DNA of 64,000 nt from positions 2,418,001-2,482,000 of the forward strand of contig JAJFPB010000007.1 in assembly GCA_020881915.1 (NCBI GenBank). Reading direction: 5' to 3'. Position 1 is the stretch's first letter, and the number at the start of each line of letters is the position of its first letter. The translations under genes and the position numbers were made by a program. This stretch comes from Paramyrothecium sp. XJ0827 (lineage: Eukaryota > Ascomycota > Sordariomycetes > Hypocreales > Stachybotryaceae). This document shows positions 24,301 to 37,063 of this stretch, piece after piece. The notes under the pieces were generated by a model. The model ran no database searches and was not told where the DNA came from. It saw only the letters and a list, made by a program, of their open reading frames with translations.

Positions 24301-26045
24301 ATCAACAGCGCATGAATCGAGCGAGGATTCCTCGGGCCAGAACGAGGCAAAGTCCCCGTCTTGGGGCAGTGGGGTCGTGGGACTTGTGCGGGATCGTCAG
24401 CCTCGACTACAAGTTCGTCGAAGAGCTGGGGTAAGCTCTGGGGAAGATCTCTTGTAGCATTATGTCATTGAGCAATGGGGCGATACTGAATCCATTCCCC
24501 AGACTGTGACGCTTGATATCAATGACCTAGACGGTGATCTATTGCACCCCCCAGCAAGCATCCCCCGTGTACCTTTCACCTACCTCACTGTAGTAAATTG
24601 TTTATCCAAAGTATCCCTCAGGACCCTTGTCGAGATGAGGTTCAGTTGTAGAAGCAATTCCTCGCAAAAATCTCCAACTGCTAGTCCGAACATAGTCCTG
24701 GGGAGTGATGCATGCTTTCGGCCTACGGGAAGGGTGCAGGCAACCCTCGGTATAAACCACCGAGAACAAAAAAAGCTGACTGGCCACGAGGTCGGCAAAC
24801 ATTGTTGAAAAGGGGGGTCACATAATTGCAAGTGTAAGCCAACCATGTGCCCGACATTGGTCGTTGTTAATTGAGTATGAGTGATTGGGCAACTAGCTTA
24901 GACAAACCATGGTGCGCAATGTGACCAACCAAATTTTCGTTATACGTTATGTCTGTACCTTTGTGCACCCCGCCTTTTCCTTTCGTCAAGCCGTGACGAT
25001 TGCCGGAACAAAAAGCAAAGAATAGGACTCGAGGAGGCAGACAAGAAAATTTTTTACCGTCACACGCCGTTATTTCTCTACCCCCCTTTGAGGCTGGATG
25101 AAGAAATGAGGAAGAGCGGAATGCGTGCTGGTTCGCCAGTCGGGTTTGCCATGTTTTGAATTTGGACGGTGGCTGCGCGGCCGGGTCACGTTCCGCGGCG
25201 AAGAAGCAAAACATTGAAGCCGGCCTTGTCCAGTCTCGTCGCAGATGCATGCCTAGTCACATCTCGCCAAGCGCCCGCACTCACACCCACTGCCGGCGGG
25301 AATGGGCAAAAAAAAAAAAAAGCCACTCTGCGTATTTGCCCATCACGATCCGGCAATCAAAGCACGCGGAACCAATATGAGCTGCAAGCCACGGTGCTAC
25401 CTCGACCGCAGGGGCGCGGAAGGGCAAAGACTGCACCTGTCGTGATACCCAGGAGCTCGCGCACGCGCGCGCACATGCCGTGGGGCTCACCGACTTTTAG
25501 TAGGGCTGCATTTTCAGGCACTGGGCTCTCAAAATTTTCTGACAGATGACCAAAGAAAAAGGAAAGAAAGAAAAATACGCAGTGCTACGGTGATTGGTAA
25601 AGATGGCGGATATGAAACATCGGGAGTGGTAGGCAAGCACCAGAGAGAGAGAGTTTAGACTGGCCCGCGCCCGCACCGGCGGGTGAGTGCCGCCAATGTG
25701 GTTGGCGGGAAGAAGGATGCAGAGCCTACGGTACAGGCTTAGGCAGGCGTGAATCGGACGGCGTCAAGCATCCAGTCTAACCAGGTACCTTGCATACACA
25801 TCGGAGCCTCACTCAACCCGCGGGTACCATTCAGGCCCCCCGGTCCGAGGCTTTTCGAGATGAGATGTGTTCGGCTGTTCACATGGAAAAGGAAAGGTGA
25901 GAGTAGTTCGGGAAAAGTAAAGAGCAAAGAAGAAGAAAAAAAGACGGGAAGAGGCACGAGGCCCTTGTTCCGGCAAGATCGAGATGCTCTAATTAATGAT
26001 TTTTAAAAATTGAAGAATAAAAGACAATAAATTTTTAAATCTTAT
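21342..26045. other. Gene-free stretch
   Basis: The first few hundred bases are presumably the 3' untranslated region of the GATA-like gene; the frame at 21606-21980 there has no recognisable domain. Beyond it I find no supportable gene. The longest frame, 23629-24288 on the minus strand, has no family resemblance and no splice partners. A CTCGGT/ACCGAG hairpin lies at 24746-24764, an A-run at about 25309-25322, and an AT-rich island at about 25985-26045. Confidence 0.5.
22106..22130 (+). repeat. GACCT pentamer, five copies
   Basis: Five exact tandem copies of GACCT, followed by one diverged copy. A simple microsatellite with no sign of function. Confidence 0.95.
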
Positions 26046-29000
26046 TTCTTGCCCTTGAATTCATGTCGACACACCCCTCCGGTGGCATACAGGTCAGATC
26101 CATCCTCTACGGAAAACCATTCAACCGTGAGAAAATCATGCCCGATCCTGTGAATAACTGCTTTTTTGAAATTTCGGTGAAGTCACCAGCTCATTTCCTT
26201 CCCCCTTCCGCTCCCCCGTCGGTTATCGTTTGACAAGGCTCTTGGGGCTCCGGAGAGCCCCTCCGTCTGGATCAGCAGGACCACAGGTAGGGCGACCAGT
26301 GACGATTGCGGGCAGGCTGGAGCAAGACCCCAGAAAATATGACGCGAGGCTACCGGGAAGAAGTCAGAGCATGACTCTGCGAGACGCTGTTGGTTCGCTC
26401 AAGGGTGTAGAGGGAAAACGGTAAGTGGCCAGGTCCGGTCAGGCCAAGCAAGCGACATCGAGATTCCCGCGTTAAAACATGAGGGCGGCGGTACGTCATA
26501 ATCCGGGGGTGGTTTCGACGGCACGGTGGGGCCACCTGACGCTGCGGGATCTGGTGCCCCTCCTTTTGCCTTTTTGGTTCCTCTCTGTGTCTCTGGGTGC
26601 CCCAGATCATCGACAATCCAGGCAAACGTGGGGTTTGTTGATTTTCATTCTCATACTACGCAGTACGTAGCTTTCTTGATTATTATTTTTTTATTCAATT
26701 TTCTTTTTTGCTTTCCTTCCGGCCCCCCCTCCACCACAGCCTGAGACATCGATTCCCTGGGCATTCTGCGATGTAAGCTGTTCCCGCATCGTAACCACCC
26801 TCCCCCCCCTTTCCCTTAGCGTATTGTCACCGTTTGCGCTTATACTTTACATTTTTTGTATTTTAATTTTATTTTCAATCGTTTAAATTCTTTTGCACTA
26901 GGAGAAAGGATCAGGCACGCGACTCAAGACAGCGCAGAGTCATGCGGTCTGCTGACTCTGGATTTTCAGCATTTTGTCTGCCGCTCGCATTCCCCCCACT
27001 GATTGTCAATCAATGGCCTCTTGGTTTTGCGACTGTCGTCATATGTAACTCACGGCGCACCCCTAAAAACCAAAAATGAAAAAAATTCTCAAGACCATGT
27101 CACGAATGTCACTCGTGGAGCATGGGGGGCTCTTGCAAGCCATTCCCTGATGCAATCGCTCGTCAACAGTTCGTCGTGATAGGACAGCGTCAGGCCGGTC
27201 TCATCGTTACCCGCTAGAGGGAAAGACCGTTTGCGGCAGTCAAGCCTTGTGCTTCTGCCAATGGTCGGAACTTACCCCCCAGGCAAAGGCACGGGTTGGC
27301 AACTTGTCAAGCCTGCATATACCATAGTAGTGCTGACGCCTCGTCGGCCCCAAACTTTCAGGCGGGAGTTGGGGGAAAAAGCGCATTCCCGACCAAACTA
27401 CCCGAATGGGCTGCTGAAGGCGAGGTGCTGGCCCGCCTGCTTGGATGCGTTTCCCTGGGAATGTTCATTACGATCCTTTTCATATGCCACACCATCTGCG
27501 CTTGCACTCTGCTAAGGTGAGGTAGGTGCCTTAGCTCTAGGCTGAACTCTTGCTACACACCATTGCCTGCGTAGGTACCTACCAACCTAGCAGGACCTTG
27601 GCGATGCCACCCACACAACTCCCAGAAATCCTGCCCGTTACAACCTCTTCGGTCATCCACCACCTCAAGTTGCTAGCTCTCCACACCTACCACACTTTCA
27701 TACGAGCACCACACCTTTTCGCATTCGGGGCTCGGTCAAGTCCGCCGAAACCGGCAACCTTCTAGAAGCCCTTCACACACGTGGGATCTCCAATCCCCCA
27801 CCACCCTGCATCGTGGCCCAAAACCTGTTCCAACACCACGTCACCCTGGCCTAGCTTTGCGCCTCAATCCGCTACCACGTTAAGCTCCTTGATTCTCCCA
27901 GTTCCAAACCCTGGATGCATCTCGGACGTCGTCCGCTTTCTTTGATGATTGCCCTCCATGGCGCTCAGCGGCTGACTCGCACTACTCCGGCCCAAGAGCA
28001 ACTCCTTCCACAATGTAAACAAGGATTGCATGTTGCCAACCTGGATACGACTCCCTTCAATCTAAAGCCCCCGTCTACAAGGGGAACCAACAGACTGGCT
28101 CGGGCCACAGTTCTTTTACCCCTATGGCTTGAACTCGGCTGCTTTCCGAAACAACCCCTGTCTTGGTATCTCGAGGTTGGCTATCATCGTGTACGGGGAA
28201 TCCCGGCATGATATTGAGAGTTGCCTATCCTTCACTGAATTCCTGGGGAAACCATCGTCTTGGCACCAACCAAAGTCAGTTAGAGGTCCCTAGCTGCTAT
28301 TCGATTTTATTTAATTTCCAATTGATCGATTTATTGCCATGCCGTCGACCGACCGTCCTGCGACTAGTAACCTCTGCCGGCGGAACTAAGCTCTTGAAGC
28401 GTCACCTTGGCACGCCGAACACTTGCCCGATCATCTCTCCGGCTCAATGTCTCTTGCCAACTAGGCCTTGCCCCCTCGTTTCAAGCGGCGTTGCCTCTGC
28501 TCACGTCTACCGCGGTAACCACTGGCTAGCAGCTAGTTCCATACACCGGCCCGGTAAGACCTGCTTAAGGCGCACTTTCGGCAGGTAATAGCGACAGAGC
28601 CCGTCTCGTCAAGGGCTAACTAACGGTAAGCTACTGCACAGTGGCACGCTGTTGAAGTGGACCTCGACACGAGGCAAGCTGCCTGCTGGGCAAAAGGCAC
28701 AACTCCAAGCGCGGCCTGCTTTATCACATTTCCGTGTCATCAGAATTACTGCGCCCCCCCCCCCTTCGAGTTCCTAGAGTGGCTTGAAATCCTTCTAGAA
28801 GGCCGGCTAGAAGCTGCTGACTGAACTCTATCGGCGAGTTGAGCGCCACGGCGGGGAGCTTCGTATTCTCGAGACTTTAGCTATTGACTTTTAGCCACAG
28901 CCAGGGTCTTGTCCGATTCAGCCAGCGAAGATCAGAGTCAAGCATCGTGACCAGGTGCGCCAGCCGTGCCGTCGTTTCTGGAGCTATCCGCAGTTTCTGT

Positions 29001-30500
29001 CTGAGTAAGCGCAGATCCAACATCAAACTCGGGATGGCCTCAACGATCTTCTCTTCATGGCCTACTCTGATTTCGCTCGGAAAGACCGAACTTTGTTCTC
29101 AAAATCTGGTGACACGACACACATAAGGTGGATGGATGATGCGTTATTATGGCAGATGATGCCCTTGCCATCTTGGAGAAGGCATAGACGAAGCCTGAAC
29201 GGGATGATGTTCTCCGTCATGGCTGGGCGAAAACCCGCAACCCACTCCCACTTCCACTCCCGCCGGCGGGTAGGAATGCCTGAATGGGCTGCAGCCTGAG
29301 AGAAGTGTCACTGCTGAAGCTTGGTTTGTGTTACCAGTCCTTCGTCGATTGGCCCTCGTGGGAGGGTGTGCAGCCACGAAGTCAAAATAATGGATCCGCG
29401 AGACGGAAGTCAAGTGGATGGCGGACTCATCTCCGCGTTCATGCAATTTCCCCGCGAGGGCGTCCTCCACGTGGTGCCGTAGCCGTGGGAACATACCCGC
29501 CTTGTATCCCGAGACGTAGGTAGGTCAATGTGCCGACGGGAATGGAAACGGGGAGTCTCGGCTGGGGTTCCGTCTCCATGATATAGGGCTACGGAATCAC
29601 ACCGAGTCAGCCCAGAGCAGTGACTGCGCTCCGACGGTCGTACAATTCGAGATGGTACCGTACTGTATATCCTATCTGAAGGACTGGCAGCTGAACGCAC
29701 GGCTTCCATTCAAGTGCTGTCTATGGATGCAGCATGGCCACATCCCCCAAGCTTCCGAGGGGTCAGAATCAAGCATTAGGACCATAATTGGACCGTGTTA
29801 TGCTACACTTCCGTTGAAAGGTCCCGTGTCAAAGGCGCGAAGCTTGAAAAATCGACGCTACGCCTATGGAGGAAACTGCAGCCTGCTCACCTGTTAGAGT
29901 TCACGGCAGTGGAAGCCACAACAGAAAGAGAGGTACGTCAAACACAAAGCGTACCACCACCCCAGGACCCTTAAGGTCACATGCAAGTGTGGTGAAGCCG
30001 TCTTTTGACTTCGCAGGTGCGCAGTTGCGCAGGTGCACGCACACTGGCCGTGTCTGAGCACCAGCACACGGCGCAGCACAATGCGGACTTTTCTTTGTCC
30101 TAGCTTGCTGGGACGTGTATGAGAAACGGAGCTGCTGCCCTTGGAGCCTCTTTCACATGCTTCCTTACTCATGGAAGCTGCAAGATGGCGGACTAGGAGG
30201 TCTCGTGCCATCAGACTGAGTCGGGAGAAGCACTACCTCTTGACTGAACCGAAATTTATCTGTAGGGGGAAACTCTGGAGAGCATGTGATGGAAGATTTA
30301 CGAAATCATTGTTTAATTGTTTGAGATTAGTGCTGTCCTGTACGGTACCATATTGTACTGTACAACTATTATTATTATTTCGTTGCACTGTCCACGCCCT
30401 GGCTGGCGTTCGGTTTGGCTACCATATGAACGAGTGTTGATGGATGACCTCCATTATTTATCTTTTAATATTAATAAAAAGCATTTAATTATATTCCTCA
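26046..30500. other. Gene-free stretch
   Basis: No supportable gene on either strand. The palindrome GTAGGTACCTAC at 27571-27582 is an instance of the GGTACC motif that recurs elsewhere in the window. A C-homopolymer run lies at about 28751-28763. The frame at 28163-28588 (plus) shows no domain. Confidence 0.5.
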
Positions 30501-33500
30501 TTAAGACCACACTACTGTAACAGTAGTCTCTTTCTTCAATCCGCTGGGTGACAACGCAAATGCCAGTGCCATACCTCAACAGTCTGTTAACGAAACTGGT
30601 TAGTAGAAAGGAGCAACGAGACACAAGGATATTATAACCTGTTTCTTCTCGCATGATGTGAGAACATCTCAATACGTGCTTGAGCTGGGTTGTATATATG
30701 CTATTTTCATGCACTTTGTTGGTTGATTACACCGGAGGCAGGATTAGAGCCAGAAGTTCACGCTGGACAGCAGTGCACAAAGGACATTATTATACCCGGT
30801 TGTCCGAGGTATGTCCCTTGACTGGGACAGGACTTAGCCTAATAAGAGCATTGAGAATCGCGGTGATTGAAGGGTTTAGTACTGGGCACGAACATCGGGA
30901 TAGCATGAGCTCTGGGTATGCCGGCCACTGGTCTCTGCTATACCACACATCAACCCAAGACAAGCATTAAACATGATGACCTACGCAACCAAGGTTCGGG
31001 AAGTGCGTGTTAGAAGAAGAGAAAATAGCGCAAAGCATTGCGTACAGCCAAATGGACTCTTCAGCCTCAATGGCCCTGCAAAATTGACCTAGCAGCATCT
31101 ACTTCGATGATTCCGGGCAAGAAAGTAAACCCTGACAAGAAAGGGAACTGCATTGCTGAATGTAGAGGCATGCCGATCTGCCAACGAAATGGTTGGACGC
31201 AGTGACGGCTTCGAGACGGTCCTAAGCTCCTCTTCTTGTGTGCTTCTGGTCCATCAAGAACGCAGGCTGACTCCCGTTACTCTCCTAGGAGTCTGAAGTG
31301 CTGCGCCTCTTCATGTACTCGGGAATTTGTCCCAATTTGAAGCATGATGTGGCTGGACATGTGTCACAGCCGGAGTTCTGCGCTATAGGCTGATGGAGGT
31401 CATTCTCATTCGCTTCTTCAGAAAAGGTTCCCTAACGTGCGGGCAGCGGTTGTTAGCAGATAATCTATCCATACCTTCTCGGATGTCGAGCACCCTTGAA
31501 GTGCATCTGACTGATTCTATGGCCCTGAGAGACCAGTGATAGGAAGCTTTGGTAGACTGGTGATCTCTTGGGCTGGTTCTCTAGTTTTACAGTCTAACAA
31601 TCGTCTGATGGTTATGGACTTATCAAGGACACGGAACTCACCCCTGGCGCTGAGGAACTGCCCTCATCACGTCTTTCCCAGAATGGTAAACGGCCATACG
31701 AATGACTCCCAAATAGGCCAGGATATGGGACAATGAGACGTGCAACAACGAGGCATTCAACTAGTAACAATCGCGAAGCATCCTGCGAGGCATATTGGCA
31801 AAGGGAAATGAAGATGAGAAGAACTCCATGACTGGGTGTAGCGCTGGGAGCGGCTTGAAGCCGAGGACTGACTGCTCGTGAAGACTTGAGCACGTCGCCT
31901 ATTTTCTGCCTATATGGATGTCTTTCGGATTAATGCAGTTTCTGCCCCAGAGTCCATCAGTTACAATTTTGAAGATAGTAGAGACCGCTAACCGAGCTCT
32001 TGATAATGCTTCATGGCCTTTCTGTGTGCCTCTAGATTTTGAGGTAACACATGTTGTCCTGAAGAATCATATAGTTAGAAAGCTAGCTGGCACATCGTCA
32101 CTTGTTCAAGAATACATCCCCACACAGCTTATGAAACTTACAGGGAAGCTAAGGTAATGTTTGATCCTGTTTGATACTGACAGAACGGCGTCAATATTGA
32201 GAGGGGAGTTCAAAATCCCACGTTTCTCATCACTACTTTAATCGCTTCAGGGACACCACATAATATTAATAACATCTTATGGTAACAGCTATATCAATAG
32301 AAGTTATTTCCTACCTATGCTACTTGAATAAAGTCAGCCATGCTCTTGCTTGTGGAGGAGGCACGGCACAGCCAGTGAGTTCCAGATGTCATTGCACTTG
32401 GGCTGCTCCGCCACAGCCTTCGATACAAATGCGTAGTAGAAACTAAGTTTGCATACACCCATTTCTGCTGGGGACATATTACTGGGTGATTCTTGCTAAG
32501 CCCAAAGCCATTGCCATCACAACAGTTGCTCTCGACTTTGTGCAAGATACCAGCGTGTGCTCTCGAGCGTGTGAGTGAATCCTCTCTCTCTCTCTCTATC
32601 CAGTAGCTATACTGAACTAGGTTCCCCTCCATGGTCAAGAGACGCTGTTTCACGGACGCCACGTCAGAAACCTGCTATTTCTTGACCTGGTGAAAGAAGT
32701 TGAAATGTGAGAGGCACGGATGTGATGGATCCGTTGCCTGAACTTGGACTATAGACCAATACTTCGGTGCATACCAGCGTCAGATGAATTATGGTAGCTG
32801 TAGATAGAACCTTAACTCGGCCGTGATAGTTGGCTCAAGAAGAAATATACATTGAGACACGTATCACCAGTGCTCACTACAAGCAATTGCGAGGAACATT
32901 TGCGAATCACTTGATGTACCAATGAGGCGACATGAAAGAATGATGAGCAGATGAGACTTGACTGCTTACGGTTTTGTGACGTTAACCTGGTATATGAGCG
33001 TTAGAAATGTTTGATGCTGGCTTAGCAGAGCATTTGGGGCTCATGCTACAATAGAGAGAAGTTTGAGTAGACAGTTACCTACCAAGTTACCCAAAAGCAT
33101 CAAGCCATGTCTCATTTTATCTCATTATAGAACGCCCGAAGAAGTAGAAGGTTCATGGACAGACAGAAACTTGACGCGTCCTACTTGTCCGGTTCGGCAC
33201 CCCCGTGGTCTATTGTTCTTGTTTGACTTCGCGAAACTCTAGTTTACGAGCTGAACCAATGAATTACCTCGATGCCTGCTTTTAAAAGGCGGGAAACTCA
33301 GTAAAACAAAAGGGATTGTTGGCCTATACCGGCACCGTCGTCCCTCCAGCGGATGCGATGCATGGATGTTCTGACCTCGCAAATGTAAATGCGACGAGCC
33401 CACTCCCTGCTCAGCATTTTGCCCTTGGATACCTCGGGTTCGCTCACTGTCACTTGATCTTGATGTTTTGCTACTATCGTCAAGCTTCATTCTCAACATG

Positions 33501-34360
33501 ATGCGTCTCTTCAATCGCCTTGACACTCGCTCGCAAGCTGTGAACCAACGGCCCACGCAACAGGGACACTCTCAAAGGCAAGCATGCCTCACATGAAGGT
33601 ACTCTATCCTATATGGTAGAGATCATTGTCTTAGGATCGTCAGACATGAGTTGAGCCCCAGTCGAAGAGTTCTCTCCAGAAGTTGGATAGAGGTCTTCTA
33701 TGACATGAAAAGCCATGGACTAAGTGCCCGAGCCCACTGGAGATTTCTCATCATCGTGAGATGTAAAATAAAATCGCAAACTCTTTCATGTTTGCTCAAA
33801 TCCAGTCAAGCTGTTCTGCTTCTCTACAATGCTCATTGCCGCACTACTATATAGTGGAAACCGAAAGAACAAATACACACAAAGTCTGCCTGGTACTAGA
33901 CCATTGTTACTACTAATACTCTAGGCTTAGCTTTACGTTGTAGAGTTCAATAAAGATTAGCCAGAATATGAGTCGTATCAAGCTATATAGTGTGAAGAAG
34001 TAAAGATTCTTCGAACAAATTAAGAAAGCCTGCACAGATTAGGACTTTAGCGAGGGCTTTCAGACGCATTAGATTACAAACAAGATACGACAAACATATC
34101 GCTGACGCCTTCGAGCCCTTGTCATCGAGCTGAAGCTTGCCGTCTCTTCGATCTAAATGAGATTTCCTAGGAGTCAAACCAGCATTACCAGCCAATTTAG
34201 GAGAAGTTGAGGTGTTCCGGAGTCCAAACGGTATTTCAGTCACGTGTCACAAACGATAGAAACCTGGAGCTGGGGAATCTTACGCCTTGCTGTTGACATT
34301 GGACCTCCCTCATCCCAAACCTGCAATCATTCATAGACCACCAGCCAACCCGCCTTCGAC
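30501..34360. other. Gene-free, more AT-rich stretch upstream of the phosphotransferase
   Basis: By eye this region is richer in A and T than the first 20 kb. Frames are under about 115 codons. A short frame at 31918-32157 has protein-like composition but no family match that I can make, and it may be a gene remnant. A CT dinucleotide run is at 32582-32597. No transposase or reverse transcriptase fragment was recognised. Confidence 0.45.
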
Positions 34361-35239
34361 ATGAACCCATACGAAGCCAATCCGGAAAAAATACCGAGCA
34401 ACGACCGATACTCTGACGTTCCACTTTATGGTCGATATTTTCCCGTTTCAGACGACTTCCAGCCCGACCCCAAGCACACCAACTCGGCCTCAGAAGATTC
34501 GCTAAAGTACTGGGCCTCGGTACTTGATCTATGCAACACTTCTAATAGGATATATGAAGGCCTTGAGGGTGCTCGGGATGTATTCGCCCTTGGAAGTGTT
34601 ATCATCAAGTCAAGTCATCTCCATGCTCAGCTTCAAGGGAGACGCGCAAGTCGAGACTTTTCTTATGCAGATGCAAACGAAGTGAGGGCAACTGCCTTAG
34701 CAAGAGCTGTATTAAAAGACGTCAAATTTCCGATCATCTATTTCGCACGGAAGATCAACGGCAGAGACGTCTTGGTGCAGGAGAGAATTGCTGGCGTCGG
34801 TCTCAACATCGCATGGCAATATATTTCTGGGGTACAGAAACAACTGTTCAAAGAAGAAGCACGCAATATCTTGCGAAACTTGAGCAAGTTGAAGCCTCAT
34901 TCCTCAAACATAACCCGATCCTACATTTATGAAGATGCGGACCCGAAAGCACATCGAGGCATCCAGGAGCTTGAGTATAACATCATCTTCTCCGAAGATA
35001 ATGACGATCCGGACCTCTCCTTTATGCATAATGACTTTTCTCTATCGAACTGCATTGTCAATGATAATAAGATCGTAGGGCTTATCGACTGGGAGACGGC
35101 AGGGTATTTCGGGTGGAAGACAGCTGCTGAGGTGCATGTCAAGATCCGAACACCCCGACGTGAGAGCTTCGCAGCGCTCAATCTGTCCGAAGACCTTCTG
35201 AACGATATCCTTTTCTGGAATGATTTGTATGAGACCTAG
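34361..35239 (+). CDS. APH-family phosphotransferase (aminoglycoside phosphotransferase fold), intronless
   Basis: A 292-residue single-exon protein of the protein-kinase-like APH/choline-kinase superfamily, which transfers the ATP gamma-phosphate to small molecules or acts as a pseudo-kinase. The N-lobe core is near residues 70-145 (segments ARDVFALGSVIIKSS and NGRDVLVQERIAG). The catalytic loop is HNDFSLSN at 223-230, with Asp225 as predicted base and Asn230 as a metal ligand. The DFG-equivalent is LIDWE, with Asp243. The segment NDNKIVGLIDWETAGYFGW is typical of the many fungal APH paralogues whose substrates are unknown. All key residues are present, so activity is plausible. The start is the only in-frame ATG before the conserved part. 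No gene that I can support lies within 4.5 kb on either side, so context does not suggest a substrate. Confidence 0.85.
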   Translation: MNPYEANPEKIPSNDRYSDVPLYGRYFPVSDDFQPDPKHTNSASEDSLKYWASVLDLCNTSNRIYEGLEGARDVFALGSVIIKSSHLHAQLQGRRASRDFSYADANEVRATALARAVLKDVKFPIIYFARKINGRDVLVQERIAGVGLNIAWQYISGVQKQLFKEEARNILRNLSKLKPHSSNITRSYIYEDADPKAHRGIQELEYNIIFSEDNDDPDLSFMHNDFSLSNCIVNDNKIVGLIDWETAGYFGWKTAAEVHVKIRTPRRESFAALNLSEDLLNDILFWNDLYET

Positions 35240-35538
35240 CGGCGAAGCAAACAAGACTCTGACCATACCCATTTCATTGCCTTTTTTTAATTGACTTAAG
35301 ACAAGCATATATAATGGCTAGACTTAATCTATACAATGCAGCTGTACTATACCATAGTAAAATGCTGTGACACCAAACTGCTTACAGGGAGGATCTGCTG
35401 ATGTACTCGATCATGGGATGAACGTAGGAGCCGTCAGCTAAATACACCGTGGATATATACCATTACACTGTGAACATGTGCTTAAGAACGTGAACAAAAC
35501 CATTGCGTGCGATACTGTACTAGATGGTATTTGTTATT
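35240..35538. other. 3' flank of the phosphotransferase gene
   Basis: About 300 bases with no gene and no feature beyond ordinary AT-rich 3' flanking sequence. Confidence 0.6.
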
Positions 35539-35735
35539 GCTTAAGCGGACCCTGCTTGAATTGATGGTCTTTAAGTGCTTGGTGTGAGAGCAAAGGTTGC
35601 CTAGGTGAATGGCGCTTGGGGCTTAAGCAGATGGTTACTTGAGCAGATAGTGTCTGAGTAGATGGTACGCAGGCAGAGGCAACCGGTGTTGCTCAAGTAG
35701 GGTTGTGTTTAAGCAGAGTGAAACTGGTCAAGCAA
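35539..35735 (+). repeat. Degenerate array of a CTTAAGCAGATGG-like unit
   Basis: Related but diverged copies occur at 35539-35548 (GCTTAAGCGG), 35621-35633, 35637-35649 (ACTTGAGCAGATA), 35654-35665 (CTGAGTAGATGG), 35691-35700 (GCTCAAGTAG) and 35707-35718 (GTTTAAGCAGAG), with a weaker one near 35727-35735. Spacing in the central part is about 16-18 bases. It looks like a decayed minisatellite. Confidence 0.5.
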
Positions 35736-36236
35736 GTATACTTGCGCACCTCAACTTATGAGTGTCAGGATGTCTTGTAATGGCCTTTCACGGCCGAGAC
35801 TGCTGCATCATCTTTGCAACTTACGAACTACTCAAAAATGGGCACCAAGACATTCCGTTTGCCTGCCAAAGCTTTAGAGATAGTCAGTTGCATCGTTCCA
35901 AGTCGTTGTTACCCTCTATCTGATATCTGAAAGCTTCGGCAGCTGCCGCTGGATCCAATTTCAACATAACTGAAGTGAGGAAGATCTGCATAAACTTTGG
36001 AGACCCCAGATATTAAACGCAGCAAGGGTTCAATTCATTGGAGAAGGGCAGGTCGAACGCCATTTTCGCTTGTTTAGTATCCGGTTCATGATCATTTACA
36101 GCATTACGGTTGTTGGAACCCAGGGGGAAACATTTCTGGCGCTTCCGGAGGAAGAGACGGGGTGGAATGTGATGCAAGAGGAACGTACGGAGAAGGCCAT
36201 AGCCTACGCAGTCAATGAGCAAGCACGTTCTTTAGC

Positions 36237-37063
36237 TCACGGACTCAGCCTCTTCCAGATCGACGTATTCAGGCCAGTACTAGGTGCCCACTGAGAGATG
36301 CCGCGCAGTCGGTATGCCCAGACTAATGTGTACTGCGCCTTGGTGCCAATGGAAGTCATGGGATCTGTATGTACAAACCAGCATTTTGCGTGCAGTGTCT
36401 CCCAATTGCATCGTTTTCCAAGCTTGATAGGTGCTCCAGGGGTCCCGGGAGACCAAGACCCTCTACATGCACGCCAATTTCCCTCAAGGTGTCTTGAGGA
36501 CTGGGACTTATTTGATGACCAACGGGGGATGGTCTTGCCGCGCTTCTCGTGCCAAGGGTCCCGGTAGGAGGGAATGGGGATTGTGTCGTCCGGACCCTGG
36601 CAAGCGCAAAAATCGACGGGTATACTGAGACCACGCGTGTAATATACATCATGATCGCCTGGTTGTCCCAACTTGGCTTGACATACAGCGAGAGAGAAGA
36701 CATGGACATTGAAGGCCGTTAGAGCACTCTCCGAAAGTCCCTCAAACCCTTCAATATCTTTCTCTGGCTCTACGTGGCTTCCGGGAAGAGCTAAGAAGCC
36801 TCTGTGTCACAAGGCAACTGACTCTTCTTATTATAGTACACTGCCGTTCCGAAGCGGGCCGGAGATGGGATCAGCGGATGGCGGGGCCTGGAACAGCGCT
36901 TACTGGAGCCGATTGCAGTGTCCACAGATAAGTTGCTCGTCACTCTGAGCAACCCATGGGATCCGGCTAAGCGGCTCAAGATATCATGGAGGAATTGTGG
37001 GAACTTTGATATTGGGCGCGAGAAATGCGAGGCACGATGTAGACAAGAAAAGAGCCCCACCAA
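36237..37063 (-). pseudogene. Possible broken or fast-evolving multi-exon gene, family unknown
   Basis: On the minus strand a frame is open without an ATG from about 36806 down to 36237 (roughly 190 codons), including FLALPGSHVEPEKDIEGFEG and later CNWETLHAKCWFVHTDPM. The upstream frame 37063-36791 could join through donor GTAAGC near 36902 and an AG near 36805. Near the 3' end the frame is lost: a different frame at about 36276-36236 reads YWPEYVDLEEAESVS before a stop, then continues with LLIDCVGYGLLRTFLLHHIP to about 36160. The protein-like character of these pieces in neighbouring frames suggests a frameshifted gene. LPGSHVEP resembles the start of a Nudix box but the rest of that box is not present, so I do not assign it. 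No intact coding sequence can be supported. Confidence 0.3.

Noticed and set aside
28163..28588. Open frame of 141 codons on the plus strand
   Set aside because: No recognisable domain; Cys and Pro scattered without pattern.
36600..36810. Nudix hydrolase assignment from LPGSHVEP
   Set aside because: The rest of the Nudix box (REXXEEXGU) is missing; the resemblance is limited to a few residues.
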